Origin: an uncultured Clostridia bacterium
GTDB taxonomy: Bacteria; Bacillota; Clostridia; Oscillospirales; Ruminococcaceae
Direction: 5' to 3'
Length of the DNA: 5,782 nt
NCBI GenBank assembly: GCA_947072265.1
Contig: CAMTHN010000039.1
Location: 1 to 5,782, forward strand
The notes under the pieces are model-generated. The model was not told where the DNA came from. It saw only the letters and a program-made list of their open reading frames with translations, and made no database searches. Position numbers and translations under genes: made by a program. Below, piece after piece: positions 1 to 5,716 of this stretch. The number at the start of each line of letters is the position of its first letter. Position 1 is the first letter of the stretch.

Positions 1-38
1 AATTCCTATAAAGAAAAATTTATAATGAAAAAATATCA

Positions 39-112
39 TAGTATAAAATAAGTAAAAGATAAAGATCTAGATGTAATAATCTAGATCTTTATCTTTTACT
101 TATTTTATACTA
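39..112 (-). terminator. Perfect 34-bp inverted repeat, probable terminator of the hsd remnant
   Basis: The arms at 39-72 and 79-112 are exact reverse complements (34 of 34 bases) around a 6-base loop, GTAATA. The outer end of the right arm contains the TAG stop codon of the hsdM remnant (110-112), so the hairpin begins at the end of the coding sequence. On the minus strand the stem is followed by a T-rich stretch including six consecutive T around 28-33. Position and shape fit an intrinsic terminator for the hsd operon. It is unusual in being AT-rich, very long and without mismatch. The inner ends carry the small palindrome ATCTAGAT in both arms. The inverted repeat is certain; the terminator role is inferred. 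A small mobile repeat or an assembly foldback near the sequence end are alternatives. Confidence 0.65.
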
Positions 113-960
113 AAATTCATCTATCCCTAACTCTTTCAAATAAACGTTTAGTTCTTTCTTCATATCAAGTATTTCTGTGTCAATGTATTTAATTTGATTT
201 TGAACAAAATTAATATTGATAGGTTCTTCTTCTTCTTCAAAAGTATCAACATATCGCGGAATATTTAAGTTGTAGTCGTTATCTGCGATTTCTTCTATGG
301 TTGACAAATGACTATACTTGTATTCACAGCTACGCGCAGTATAACAAGATATAATTTTATCAACATCACCCTCACGGAGTACATTTTGATTTTTACATTT
401 CTTATAGCTATGAGATGAATCTATAAATAGTATATTATCAGGGTTTTCACGGCATTTTTAAAAACAAAAATCACTATCGGGATGGACGTACCAAAAAATA
501 CGTTAGATGACAACCCAATTACAGCATCTAAATAGTTCTTTTATTTGATTAAATATTTACGAATAACACCTTCGGAAGCGCCACGAAATAATACTTCATG
601 AGGCAATACCACCGTGATTGTACCATTATCGTTCAGATTATAGATCATGTGTTGAATAAAGGCATAATCTACTTTGGATTTTGGTGCCAATTTGCCATAA
701 GCAGAAAAACGTTCATCATCGAGAAATTTAGGATTGGCACTCCAATTTGAAGAATAAGGAGGATTTACAACGATAGAATCAAACATCATATCTTTAAAAT
801 GAGTATGATCTAAAGTATCATCATTATGAATATCAAATTCTTTGTATGACACATCATGAATAAGCATATTCATTCGTGCCAGATTATAAGTAGTAGATGT
901 AAATTATTGACCATGAAAATTACGTACATTAGACTCACGTGCAACTCGCAGTAGCTGACC
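110..960 (-). pseudogene. hsdM: hsdM remnant: type I restriction-modification DNA methyltransferase subunit, C-terminal half, decayed
   Basis: An intact HsdM transfers a methyl group from S-adenosylmethionine to adenine N6 within the HsdM2-HsdS complex. About 285 residues of the usual roughly 500 remain. The surviving part starts just after the expected SAM-binding motif I (GQLLRVARESNVRNF, where families normally read GSGSLLL). It continues through TTYNLARMNM and keeps the catalytic motif IV NPPY (754-765) and the region VVLPHEVLFRGASEGVIRKYL. The C-terminus is complete, ending in a Glu-rich stretch and KELGIDEF before the TAG at 110-112. Disablements are an in-frame TAA at 904-906 (GQ*FTSTTYNLAR), another TAA at 541-543 (RKYLIK*KNYLDAVIGL), and a one-base frameshift in the A/T run at 455-459, after which the frame resumes at CRENPDNILFIDSSHSY. 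All arginine codons in the C-terminal part are CGN. It cannot make a working methyltransferase. Identification as an HsdM-type N6 methylase is firm; the substrate sequence is unknowable because no hsdS is visible. Confidence 0.9.
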
Positions 961-968
961 ATTATGAT
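952..968 (-). other. Deletion junction joining hsdR to hsdM
   Basis: On the minus strand one continuous frame reads SDKRINLVSDHILDHHKLKNHN and then GQLLRVARESNVRNF. The first block resembles the middle of HsdR, where the helicase region leads into a helix followed by a THxxEF-like segment. The second block is HsdM immediately after its SAM-binding motif I. The fusion point is therefore about 960, with an uncertainty of a few codons. The simplest reading is one deletion that removed the 3' half of hsdR, the 5' half of hsdM and anything between them, possibly hsdS. I did not see an obvious repeat at the junction that would explain it. Confidence 0.65.
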
Positions 969-2407
969 TTTTTAATTTATGATGATCTAGAATATGATCT
1001 GATACCAAATTTATACGCTTATCACTCAAGCTTTTACAAGAGTATCGTCGTCAGAATCAAATTGTCCGTTGACTGTTTTTATATATTCAACCGAAAACCC
1101 AATTACATTACCATCATTAATAGCATTTTTTATAAGATAAGTATGCAAAAATTTATCGAATAAGTCAGCAGTGGTTCTATCGTCCTAACTTTTATTTTCG
1201 ATAAACCTTGGCTGTCCCTTTAAATCCAAAATATTGTGAATTTTGGAAATGGTTAGCAATATCTCTATGTATATGACCAAACTGCGAATGACAACATTAA
1301 TCTATTACGAATACAACTTTTTCAGTTTTGTATTTTTCCATATCCGCCATATAGCGTAGCGAATTTGTAGCATTTGAAAGTTTTTGAATTGTTGTTACAA
1401 TAAGCGTTCTATTTATATCTTTGATTTGGCGAATCAAAACATCAGTTCGGTTTGTAGTATCCACTGAACCAGATTCAAATTTATTAAATTCCTGTATAGT
1501 CTAGGTGTCTAAATCTTTTCTATCAAGGAGAAAAAATACTTTCTTAACAGATGGTTCAGCTGCGATAATTTAACTTGCTTTAAATGAAGTTAAAGTTTTA
1601 CCGCTTCCAGTGGTGTTCCAAATATATCCATTGTTTTTTGTTTCAAGTGCTCTTTAAAACATCGCTTGGACAGCATGTACCTGATATGGTCGCATAACCA
1701 TAAGAGATTTTTCAGAATCATTAATCACCATATATCGCGAAATCATTTTTGTAATATATCAACATTCCAAAAATGTCATATAAAATTCAGCCAGTATTGT
1801 TATACAATTATTTTTATCATCATTACAGAAAAAAGCATAAGCATAGTTAATCTCTGTATCTGCGTTTGTAAAGTATTTTGTGTCAACGCCATTACTGATG
1901 ATAAAAATTTATATAGACCAGAATATGAATGCTTTCGATAACGTTGAATTTGATTGAAAGCTTCTTTCATATCTAAGCCAAGTCTCTTTAATTAAATCTG
2001 TACCAAAGGTAGTCCATTAATAAGAATCGTTACATCATAACGGTTTAGGTATTTTCCCATCATTGTAGTTTGATTGGTTACTTGAAATTTGTTTTGACAC
2101 TACTGACGCGCGTATTCATAAATTCTATATACACACTTGTCCCATCATCTCTCTCTAAGATAAATTTATCTCGCAAAATTTTAGAGCTTTGGAACACTGA
2201 TTTTCCTTCTATATGGGTTAAAATTCTATCTAACTCTTTATCTGTAAAAGGTACTTCGCTCAATTTTTGATGATTGTGATTAAAAAGCTGGGTACGAAAA
2301 TTTAAATTAAATGTTTCTTCATTATTTATAGTAACACGCTCATAATTAGTAGAAGATAACTAATTTATAAGTTGGCGCTCAAGCTCTGCTTCACTTTGAT
2401 ATGACAT
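961..2407 (-). pseudogene. hsdR: hsdR remnant: type I restriction enzyme restriction/translocase subunit, N-terminal half, decayed
   Basis: HsdR supplies the ATP-driven DNA translocase and nuclease of type I restriction enzymes. The start at 2407 (MSYQSEAELERQLIN) matches the beginning of EcoR124I-like HsdR proteins and has a strong ribosome site. Read in its best frames, the order is: N-terminal domain (about 2407-2100); nuclease core NRYDVTILINGLPLVQI-stop-LKR (about 2046-1985); then QVHAVQAM and Walker A NTTGSGKT (about 1594-1620); the damaged DEAD-type motif VID-stop-CCHSQFGH (about 1280-1310); motif III as FKGTA (about 1212-1225); and GFSVEYIKTVNGQFD (about 1060-1105). In-frame stops lie at 2360-2362, 1992-1994, 1759-1761, 1654-1656, 1570-1572, 1501-1503, 1297-1299 and 1185-1187. 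Frameshifts lie near 2098, 1905, 1207 and 1025. About 480 of the usual roughly 1000 residues remain before the frame passes into hsdM. Arginine codons are mostly CGN, unlike the neighbouring atp genes. The gene is dead; the family call is firm. Confidence 0.92.
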
Positions 2408-2416
2408 TTGAATTAT

Positions 2417-2422
2417 CCTCCC
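2417..2422 (-). promoter_or_regulatory. Shine-Dalgarno site of the hsdR remnant
   Basis: GGGAGG lies 9 bases upstream of the ATG at 2405-2407 on the minus strand. It fixes the original hsdR start, which agrees with the MSYQSEAELE beginning typical of the family. The site is intact although the gene stops at codon 16, so decay has not been directed at translation initiation. Confidence 0.75.
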
Positions 2423-2652
2423 AAAACTATTTGAAGTTTTAATAGTTTATTCTACATAAGATAAGCAATAACAAAAAGAACTAAACTAATAAGTAATCAA
2501 ATACAATTATACATTTTATCTATTTATCTTTATATCTTTTTTTAAATTATCTTTTATATGTTTATTAAGACTAGTTAGCTATCTCTTTAATATAATACAT
2601 ACCAAAAATTATATAATTCTAGTATTTAAACACCTTAGATAATTATGAATAA
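2423..2652. other. Intergenic region between the tRNA terminator and the hsd remnant, no gene seen
   Basis: This is about 230 bases of very AT-rich sequence with no credible coding frame, RNA gene or repeat. It should contain the original hsd promoter. A minus-strand TATAAT at 2506-2511 is the best -10 candidate, but no convincing -35 box stands 16-18 bases upstream, so I do not call a promoter. Confidence 0.5.
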
Positions 2653-2706
2653 AAATAAAATAATCTGATAAATATACTAAAATATACTTATCAGATTATT
2701 TTATTT
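2653..2706 (-). terminator. Intrinsic terminator of the tRNA-Ser unit
   Basis: The arms 2653-2671 and 2688-2706 are perfectly complementary over 19 bases. After one A-C mismatch, 2673-2676 pair with 2683-2686, leaving a 6-base loop. On the minus strand the descending arm ends in TTATTTTATTTTTATT, giving the T tract expected of a Rho-independent terminator. The hairpin starts at the last base of the encoded CCA of tRNA-Ser(GCU), so it terminates the tRNA transcript with no spacer. It also separates the tRNA unit from the hsd remnant downstream. Confidence 0.8.
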
Positions 2707-2796
2707 GGCGGAGAAGGAGGGATTTGAACCCTCGCGACGGTCACCCGCCCTACACCCTTAGCAGGGGCGCCTCTTCAGCCACTTGAGTACTTCTCC
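2706..2796 (-). tRNA. tRNA-Ser(GCU)
   Basis: This 91-base class II tRNA reads serine codons AGC and AGU. The acceptor arm GGAGAAG pairs fully with CTTCTCC, followed by discriminator G and an encoded CCA (2706-2708). The anticodon stem CGCCC/GGGTG closes the loop CTGCTAA, placing anticodon GCT at 2760-2762. A long variable arm with a short stem (GCGG GTGA CCGT) is typical of serine tRNAs, and the T arm is GAGGG TTCAAAT CCCTC. It is the second gene of a two-tRNA unit, 51 bases after tRNA-Ser(UGA), and is directly followed by a terminator hairpin. Confidence 0.97.
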
Positions 2797-2847
2797 ATAG
2801 CCAAAAATATAATATAAATTACTCCAAAATGCAAATTTATATTTATA

Positions 2848-2936
2848 TGGCAGAGAGGGTGGGATTCGAACCCACGGTCGCTCGCACGATCACCGGTTTT
2901 CAAGACCGGCTCCTTAAACCACTCGGACACCTCTCC
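2848..2936 (-). tRNA. tRNA-Ser(UGA)
   Basis: This 89-base class II tRNA reads UCN serine codons, chiefly UCA. The acceptor GGAGAGG pairs with CCTCTCT (the first pair is a G-U wobble), followed by discriminator G and encoded CCA (2848-2850). The anticodon stem CCGGT/ACCGG encloses the loop CTTGAAA, with anticodon TGA at 2900-2902. There is a long variable arm, and the T arm is GTGGG TTCGAAT CCCAC. It is the first gene of the unit, about 20 bases downstream of a consensus promoter. Together with the GCU gene it covers most serine codons except where a separate UCC or UCG reader is used. Confidence 0.97.
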
Positions 2937-2957
2937 ATATGCTCAATAACAATACAA

Positions 2958-2986
2958 ATTATATCATACTATTATTAAGCTGTCAA
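2958..2986 (-). promoter_or_regulatory. Consensus sigma-A promoter of the tRNA-Ser unit
   Basis: On the minus strand the -35 box TTGACA (2981-2986) and the -10 box TATAAT (2958-2963) are both perfect matches to consensus, separated by 17 bases. The bases before the -10 read TGA, giving an extended TGnTATAAT element. Transcription should start about 2951, leaving a leader of roughly 15 bases before tRNA-Ser(UGA) at 2936. This is what a strong housekeeping stable-RNA promoter looks like. Its -35 box begins 12 bases past the atpC stop. Confidence 0.9.
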
Positions 2987-2998
2987 TATATTTTAAAA

Positions 2999-3400
2999 TT
3001 ATTTATTATAAATATCAACTCTGTTCAGAGCTCTTTTTAATTTGAGCTCTGCCATTAATATATCACTATTTTTATTTGAAGATGATATTATTTTTTCTGC
3101 TTTTTTTATTGCATTTTTTGCACGAGAAATATCAATATCTTTTTTTGATTCTCCAGTAAAAACCATTATAACTGTCTCTTCAAAGCCTACATTTATAATT
3201 CCATTTGAAACAGCTATAATCTCTGTATCACCATTTATTAAAAATATCTTTATAAATCCTATATCAATCATAGATAAATAATTTACATGTCCTGGTAAAA
3301 TTCCTATATCTCCATGTTCAGTTCTCACAATCGTTTTAAGACATTTATTATTAAAAATTTCTTTATCAGGAGTTACAATCTTTAAATTAAAATTAGCCAT
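2999..3400 (-). CDS. atpC: F-type ATP synthase subunit epsilon (AtpC)
   Basis: Epsilon belongs to the central rotor stalk of F1; it binds gamma and the c-ring and can extend its C-terminal helices to inhibit ATP hydrolysis. At 133 residues it has normal length. Residues 1-85 form the beta-sandwich domain, with the family segment GDIGILPGHVNYLSMIDIG at 30-48 and VSNGIINVGFEETVIMV at 64-80. Residues about 88-133 are the helical hairpin. That domain contains IDISRA (89-94), which fits the I(L)DxxRA ATP-binding motif described for Bacillus-type epsilon subunits, so ATP-sensing autoinhibition is plausible but inferred. The start is the only Met with a ribosome site, AGGAGT 7 bases upstream, which overlaps the atpD stop. 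The gap to atpD is 11 bases, consistent with one operon and coupled translation. It is the last gene of the atp operon here, and no terminator follows before the tRNA promoter. Confidence 0.95.
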   Translation of the reverse strand: MANFNLKIVTPDKEIFNNKCLKTIVRTEHGDIGILPGHVNYLSMIDIGFIKIFLINGDTEIIAVSNGIINVGFEETVIMVFTGESKKDIDISRAKNAIKKAEKIISSSNKNSDILMAELKLKRALNRVDIYNK

Positions 3401-3407
3401 ATAAAAT

Positions 3408-3414
3408 ACTCCTA
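3408..3414 (-). promoter_or_regulatory. atpC Shine-Dalgarno fused to the atpD stop codon
   Basis: The minus strand reads TAGGAGT, where TAG (3412-3414) is the atpD stop and AGGAGT (3408-3413) is the atpC ribosome site, 7 bases before the atpC ATG. A ribosome terminating on atpD sits on the atpC initiation site, which favours translational coupling. Confidence 0.75.
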
Positions 3415-4809
3415 TTGGTTAGATTTAGCTTTTTCTAAAGCTTCTTCTATAACTCCAACAAATAAAAATGCTGATTCTGGAACAGAATCATGTTTTCCAT
3501 CTATTATCTCTTTAAAACTTCTAACCGTTTCTGATAAGGGAACATATTTTCCTTTAATTCCAATGAATTTTTCACCAACTGTAAATGGCTGTGATAAAAA
3601 ATTTTGTATCTTTCTTGCTCTCATAACTATCTTTTTATCTTCTTCAGAAAGTTCATCCATTCCTAGAATAGCTATTATATCTTGGAGTTCTTTATACCTT
3701 TGCAAAATAGACTGAACTGATCTAGCAACTTTATAATGTTCTTCTCCAACTATTTCTGGTGAAAGAATTTGTGAATTTGATTCTAAAGGATCAACAGCTG
3801 GGAAAATGCCTAAAGAAGATATATGTCTAGATAAAACAGTATTTGCATCTAGATGAGCAAATGTTGTAGCTGGCGCTGGATCAGTTAGATCATCTGCCGG
3901 AACATATACAGCTTGTACAGATGTTATGGATCCTTTACTAGTAGATGTAATTCTTTCTTGTAAAGCCCCCATCTCTGTAGCAAGTGTTGGTTGATAACCA
4001 ACTGCTGATGGCATTCTACCTAATAAAGCAGATACTTCTGAACCAGCTTGTGTAAATCTAAATATATTATCTATAAATAAAAGAACATCTTGACCCTGAT
4101 TATCTCTAAAATATTCAGCCATTGTAAGACCTGATAATCCAACACGCATTCTTGCTCCCGGCGGTTCATTCATCTGTCCATAAACAAGAACCGTTTTATC
4201 TATAACACCACTTTCAATCATTTCATAGTACAAATCGTTTCCTTCTCTAGTTCTTTCCCCAACCCCTGTGAAAACAGATATACCTCCATGTTGTTTAGCT
4301 ATATTATTAATAAGCTCCATTATAAGAATAGTTTTTCCAACACCTGCTCCACCAAATAATCCAATTTTTCCGCCTTTCAAAAAAGGTGCAATAAGATCTA
4401 TAACTTTTATACCAGTTTCCAAAATTTCTGTAGTAGCCCTTAAATCTTTATACTCAGGAGCATCTCTATGTATAGGAAGATATTGATCACAATCTGGTTG
4501 AGGCTTATTATCTACAACTTTTCCTAAAAGATTAAATATTCTTCCTAAAGTTTTATCTCCAACAGGAACCATTATAGGACTTCCTGTATCTATCGCATCC
4601 ATTCCCCGTCTCAAACCTTCAGTTGAATTCATGGCTATGCATCTAACTGTATCATCACCTATATGTTGTGCAACTTCTAAAATAATCATATCATTGTTAT
4701 TTTTAATTTCAATTGCATTTAAAAGATTGGGCAAACTAGAGCAATCAAACTTTATATCTAATACTGGACCAATAATTTGTACAACTTTACCAATATTATC
4801 ATTTGGCAT
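3412..4809 (-). CDS. atpD: F-type ATP synthase subunit beta (AtpD), catalytic
   Basis: Beta carries the catalytic nucleotide sites of F1, alternating with alpha in the hexameric head at the inner face of the membrane. At 465 residues it is full length. The N-terminal beta-barrel covers 1-80 (IGKVVQIIGPVLDIKF). The nucleotide domain has Walker A GGAGVGKT (153-160), catalytic Glu185 in GERTREG, and Walker B VLLFIDN with Asp247. FRFTQAGSEVSALLGR follows at 250-265, and the alpha/beta signature PAVDPLESNS spans 337-346. The C-terminal domain has DELSEED (385-391), which touches gamma. Two positions depart from the common pattern: Phe336 where Tyr usually stacks on adenine (GIFPAVD), and Gln347 where Arg usually follows the signature (SNSQ rather than S-T/N-S-R). 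The start at 4809 has GGAGG 8 bases upstream. Arginine is almost always AGA. It lies 30 bases after atpG and 11 before atpC. The function is certain; whether H+ or Na+ is coupled cannot be told without the c subunit. Confidence 0.98.
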   Translation of the reverse strand: MPNDNIGKVVQIIGPVLDIKFDCSSLPNLLNAIEIKNNNDMIILEVAQHIGDDTVRCIAMNSTEGLRRGMDAIDTGSPIMVPVGDKTLGRIFNLLGKVVDNKPQPDCDQYLPIHRDAPEYKDLRATTEILETGIKVIDLIAPFLKGGKIGLFGGAGVGKTILIMELINNIAKQHGGISVFTGVGERTREGNDLYYEMIESGVIDKTVLVYGQMNEPPGARMRVGLSGLTMAEYFRDNQGQDVLLFIDNIFRFTQAGSEVSALLGRMPSAVGYQPTLATEMGALQERITSTSKGSITSVQAVYVPADDLTDPAPATTFAHLDANTVLSRHISSLGIFPAVDPLESNSQILSPEIVGEEHYKVARSVQSILQRYKELQDIIAILGMDELSEEDKKIVMRARKIQNFLSQPFTVGEKFIGIKGKYVPLSETVRSFKEIIDGKHDSVPESAFLFVGVIEEALEKAKSNQ

Positions 4810-4815
4810 TTATAT

Positions 4816-4822
4816 TTCCTCC
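4816..4822 (-). promoter_or_regulatory. atpD Shine-Dalgarno site
   Basis: GGAGGAA stands with its GGAGG core 8 bases before the atpD ATG at 4807-4809, a near-ideal placement. Unlike atpG and atpC, atpD does not share this site with the previous gene's stop codon; 30 bases separate the atpG stop from the atpD start. The separate strong site suits the threefold excess of beta over gamma in the complex, though that link is inferred. Confidence 0.8.
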
Positions 4823-4839
4823 ATAATCTAAAAATTAAA

Positions 4840-5697
4840 CTATTTAGAACCAATTGACCCAGCAACAATTTCGGATATTTCTTGTGTTATTGCTGCTTGC
4901 CTTGCTCTATTATACTTTAAAGAAAGAGTGTCTATCATATCTTTTGCATTATCAGATGCAGATTCCATAGCTATTCTTCTCGCAGACTGCTCTGAAGCAA
5001 AAGATTCTATACATGCTCCATAAAGTATTCCACTTATATATTTTGGAACAATACTATTAAATACCTCTTCCCCTGATGGCTCATATTCTATAAAACTTTG
5101 TTTAAAATTATTAATATTTTTATCTATTCTTAGAGGCAAAATTTTTATAGTTTTAGGAATTTGTTCTAAAGGAGAAATAAGGTTAGTATATGTTATATAA
5201 ACTTCTTGATATTTACTATCTATAAAACCAGATATAATTATATTTGAAATATCACTACTAGTAGCAATATCCATATCTTCTAAAATATCAACATAACTTT
5301 GTATAATATTAAAATCTAACCTAGCAAAATATTCTAACGCTTTTTTGCCTATACATAAAATATCAATATTTTCTTTCTCTTTTATATTAGATAATAAAGA
5401 TTTAAATAAATTAATATTATATCCCCCAGCCAAACCACGATCACCAGATATAACAATATGTAAAGTTTTTTTTACCTCTCTATCATATGTATAAATAGAT
5501 GTGAAATCAGTATTGTTTTTAACTATATTCTCCATAGTTTCATAAAGCGTTGTAAAAAAAGGCTTGCTCTCATCAGATCTTTTTTTTGCTTTCTTTAATT
5601 TAGAGGACGCAACAAGCTCCATAGCTTTTGTTATTTGCATAGTATTTCCTACACTTTTTATACGTCTTTTTATATCCTTCATATTATCAGCAGCCAT
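4840..5697 (-). CDS. atpG: F-type ATP synthase subunit gamma (AtpG)
   Basis: Gamma is the rotating shaft that passes through the alpha3-beta3 head and couples c-ring rotation to catalysis in beta. At 285 residues it has normal bacterial length. The N-terminal helix MKDIKRRIKSVGNTMQITKA (6-25) continues as MELVASSKLKKAKK. The central Rossmann-like domain has the conserved ISGDRGLAGGYN (83-94). The C-terminal helix spans about 235-283, with SEQSARRIAMESASDNAKDM and YNRARQAAITQEISEIVAGS. These two helices form the coiled coil of the shaft. No insertion or redox-regulated loop is seen. I chose Met1 at 5697 because AGGAGGTG stands 10 bases upstream; Met6 would lie too far from that site. The gene is 16 bases after the presumed atpA stop and 30 before atpD, within one operon. 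Confidence 0.97.
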   Translation of the reverse strand: MAADNMKDIKRRIKSVGNTMQITKAMELVASSKLKKAKKRSDESKPFFTTLYETMENIVKNNTDFTSIYTYDREVKKTLHIVISGDRGLAGGYNINLFKSLLSNIKEKENIDILCIGKKALEYFARLDFNIIQSYVDILEDMDIATSSDISNIIISGFIDSKYQEVYITYTNLISPLEQIPKTIKILPLRIDKNINNFKQSFIEYEPSGEEVFNSIVPKYISGILYGACIESFASEQSARRIAMESASDNAKDMIDTLSLKYNRARQAAITQEISEIVAGSIGSK

Positions 5698-5707
5698 GGA
5701 TTAAAAG

Positions 5708-5716
5708 CACCTCCTA
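5708..5716 (-). promoter_or_regulatory. atpG Shine-Dalgarno fused to the presumed atpA stop codon
   Basis: The minus strand reads TAGGAGGTG. TAG (5714-5716) closes the alpha reading frame, and AGGAGGTG is a near-perfect anti-16S match 10 bases before the atpG ATG. The same stop-plus-ribosome-site arrangement occurs at the atpD-atpC junction. Confidence 0.7.

Noticed and set aside
1..5. Window beginning with AATTC, as from an EcoRI-cut clone
   Set aside because: Five bases are too few to support a cloning boundary, and the other end shows no matching site.
939..2270. Plus-strand open frames at 939-1163, 1666-1941 and 2070-2270 as possible small genes
   Set aside because: They lie antisense to the hsdR/hsdM remnant, lack convincing ribosome sites, and their translations show no recognisable domain. 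The minus-strand frames explain the sequence fully.
110..2407. The many in-frame stops as evidence of stop-codon recoding or programmed readthrough
   Set aside because: The stops include TAA, TAG and TGA, are accompanied by frameshifts and a large deletion, and the neighbouring atp genes use none internally. Decay is the simpler explanation.
2506..2534. Promoter for hsdR with -10 TATAAT at 2506-2511
   Set aside because: No acceptable -35 box stands at the right distance, and TATAAT-like words are frequent in such AT-rich DNA.
1..2706. tRNA-Ser(GCU) 3' end as an integration site for a genomic island holding the hsd remnant
   Set aside because: The position is suggestive, but I found no second copy of the tRNA 3' end, no integrase and no other mobile gene in the window.
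4810..4824. Minicistron ATG GAG GAA ATA TAA ending directly before the atpD start
   Set aside because: Its ATG has no ribosome site of its own, and the bases are those of the atpD Shine-Dalgarno; most likely coincidence.
3042..4831. Plus-strand open frames within atpC and atpD (3042-3281, 4268-4486, 4631-4831)
   Set aside because: They are antisense to strongly conserved coding sequence and owe their length to that constraint.
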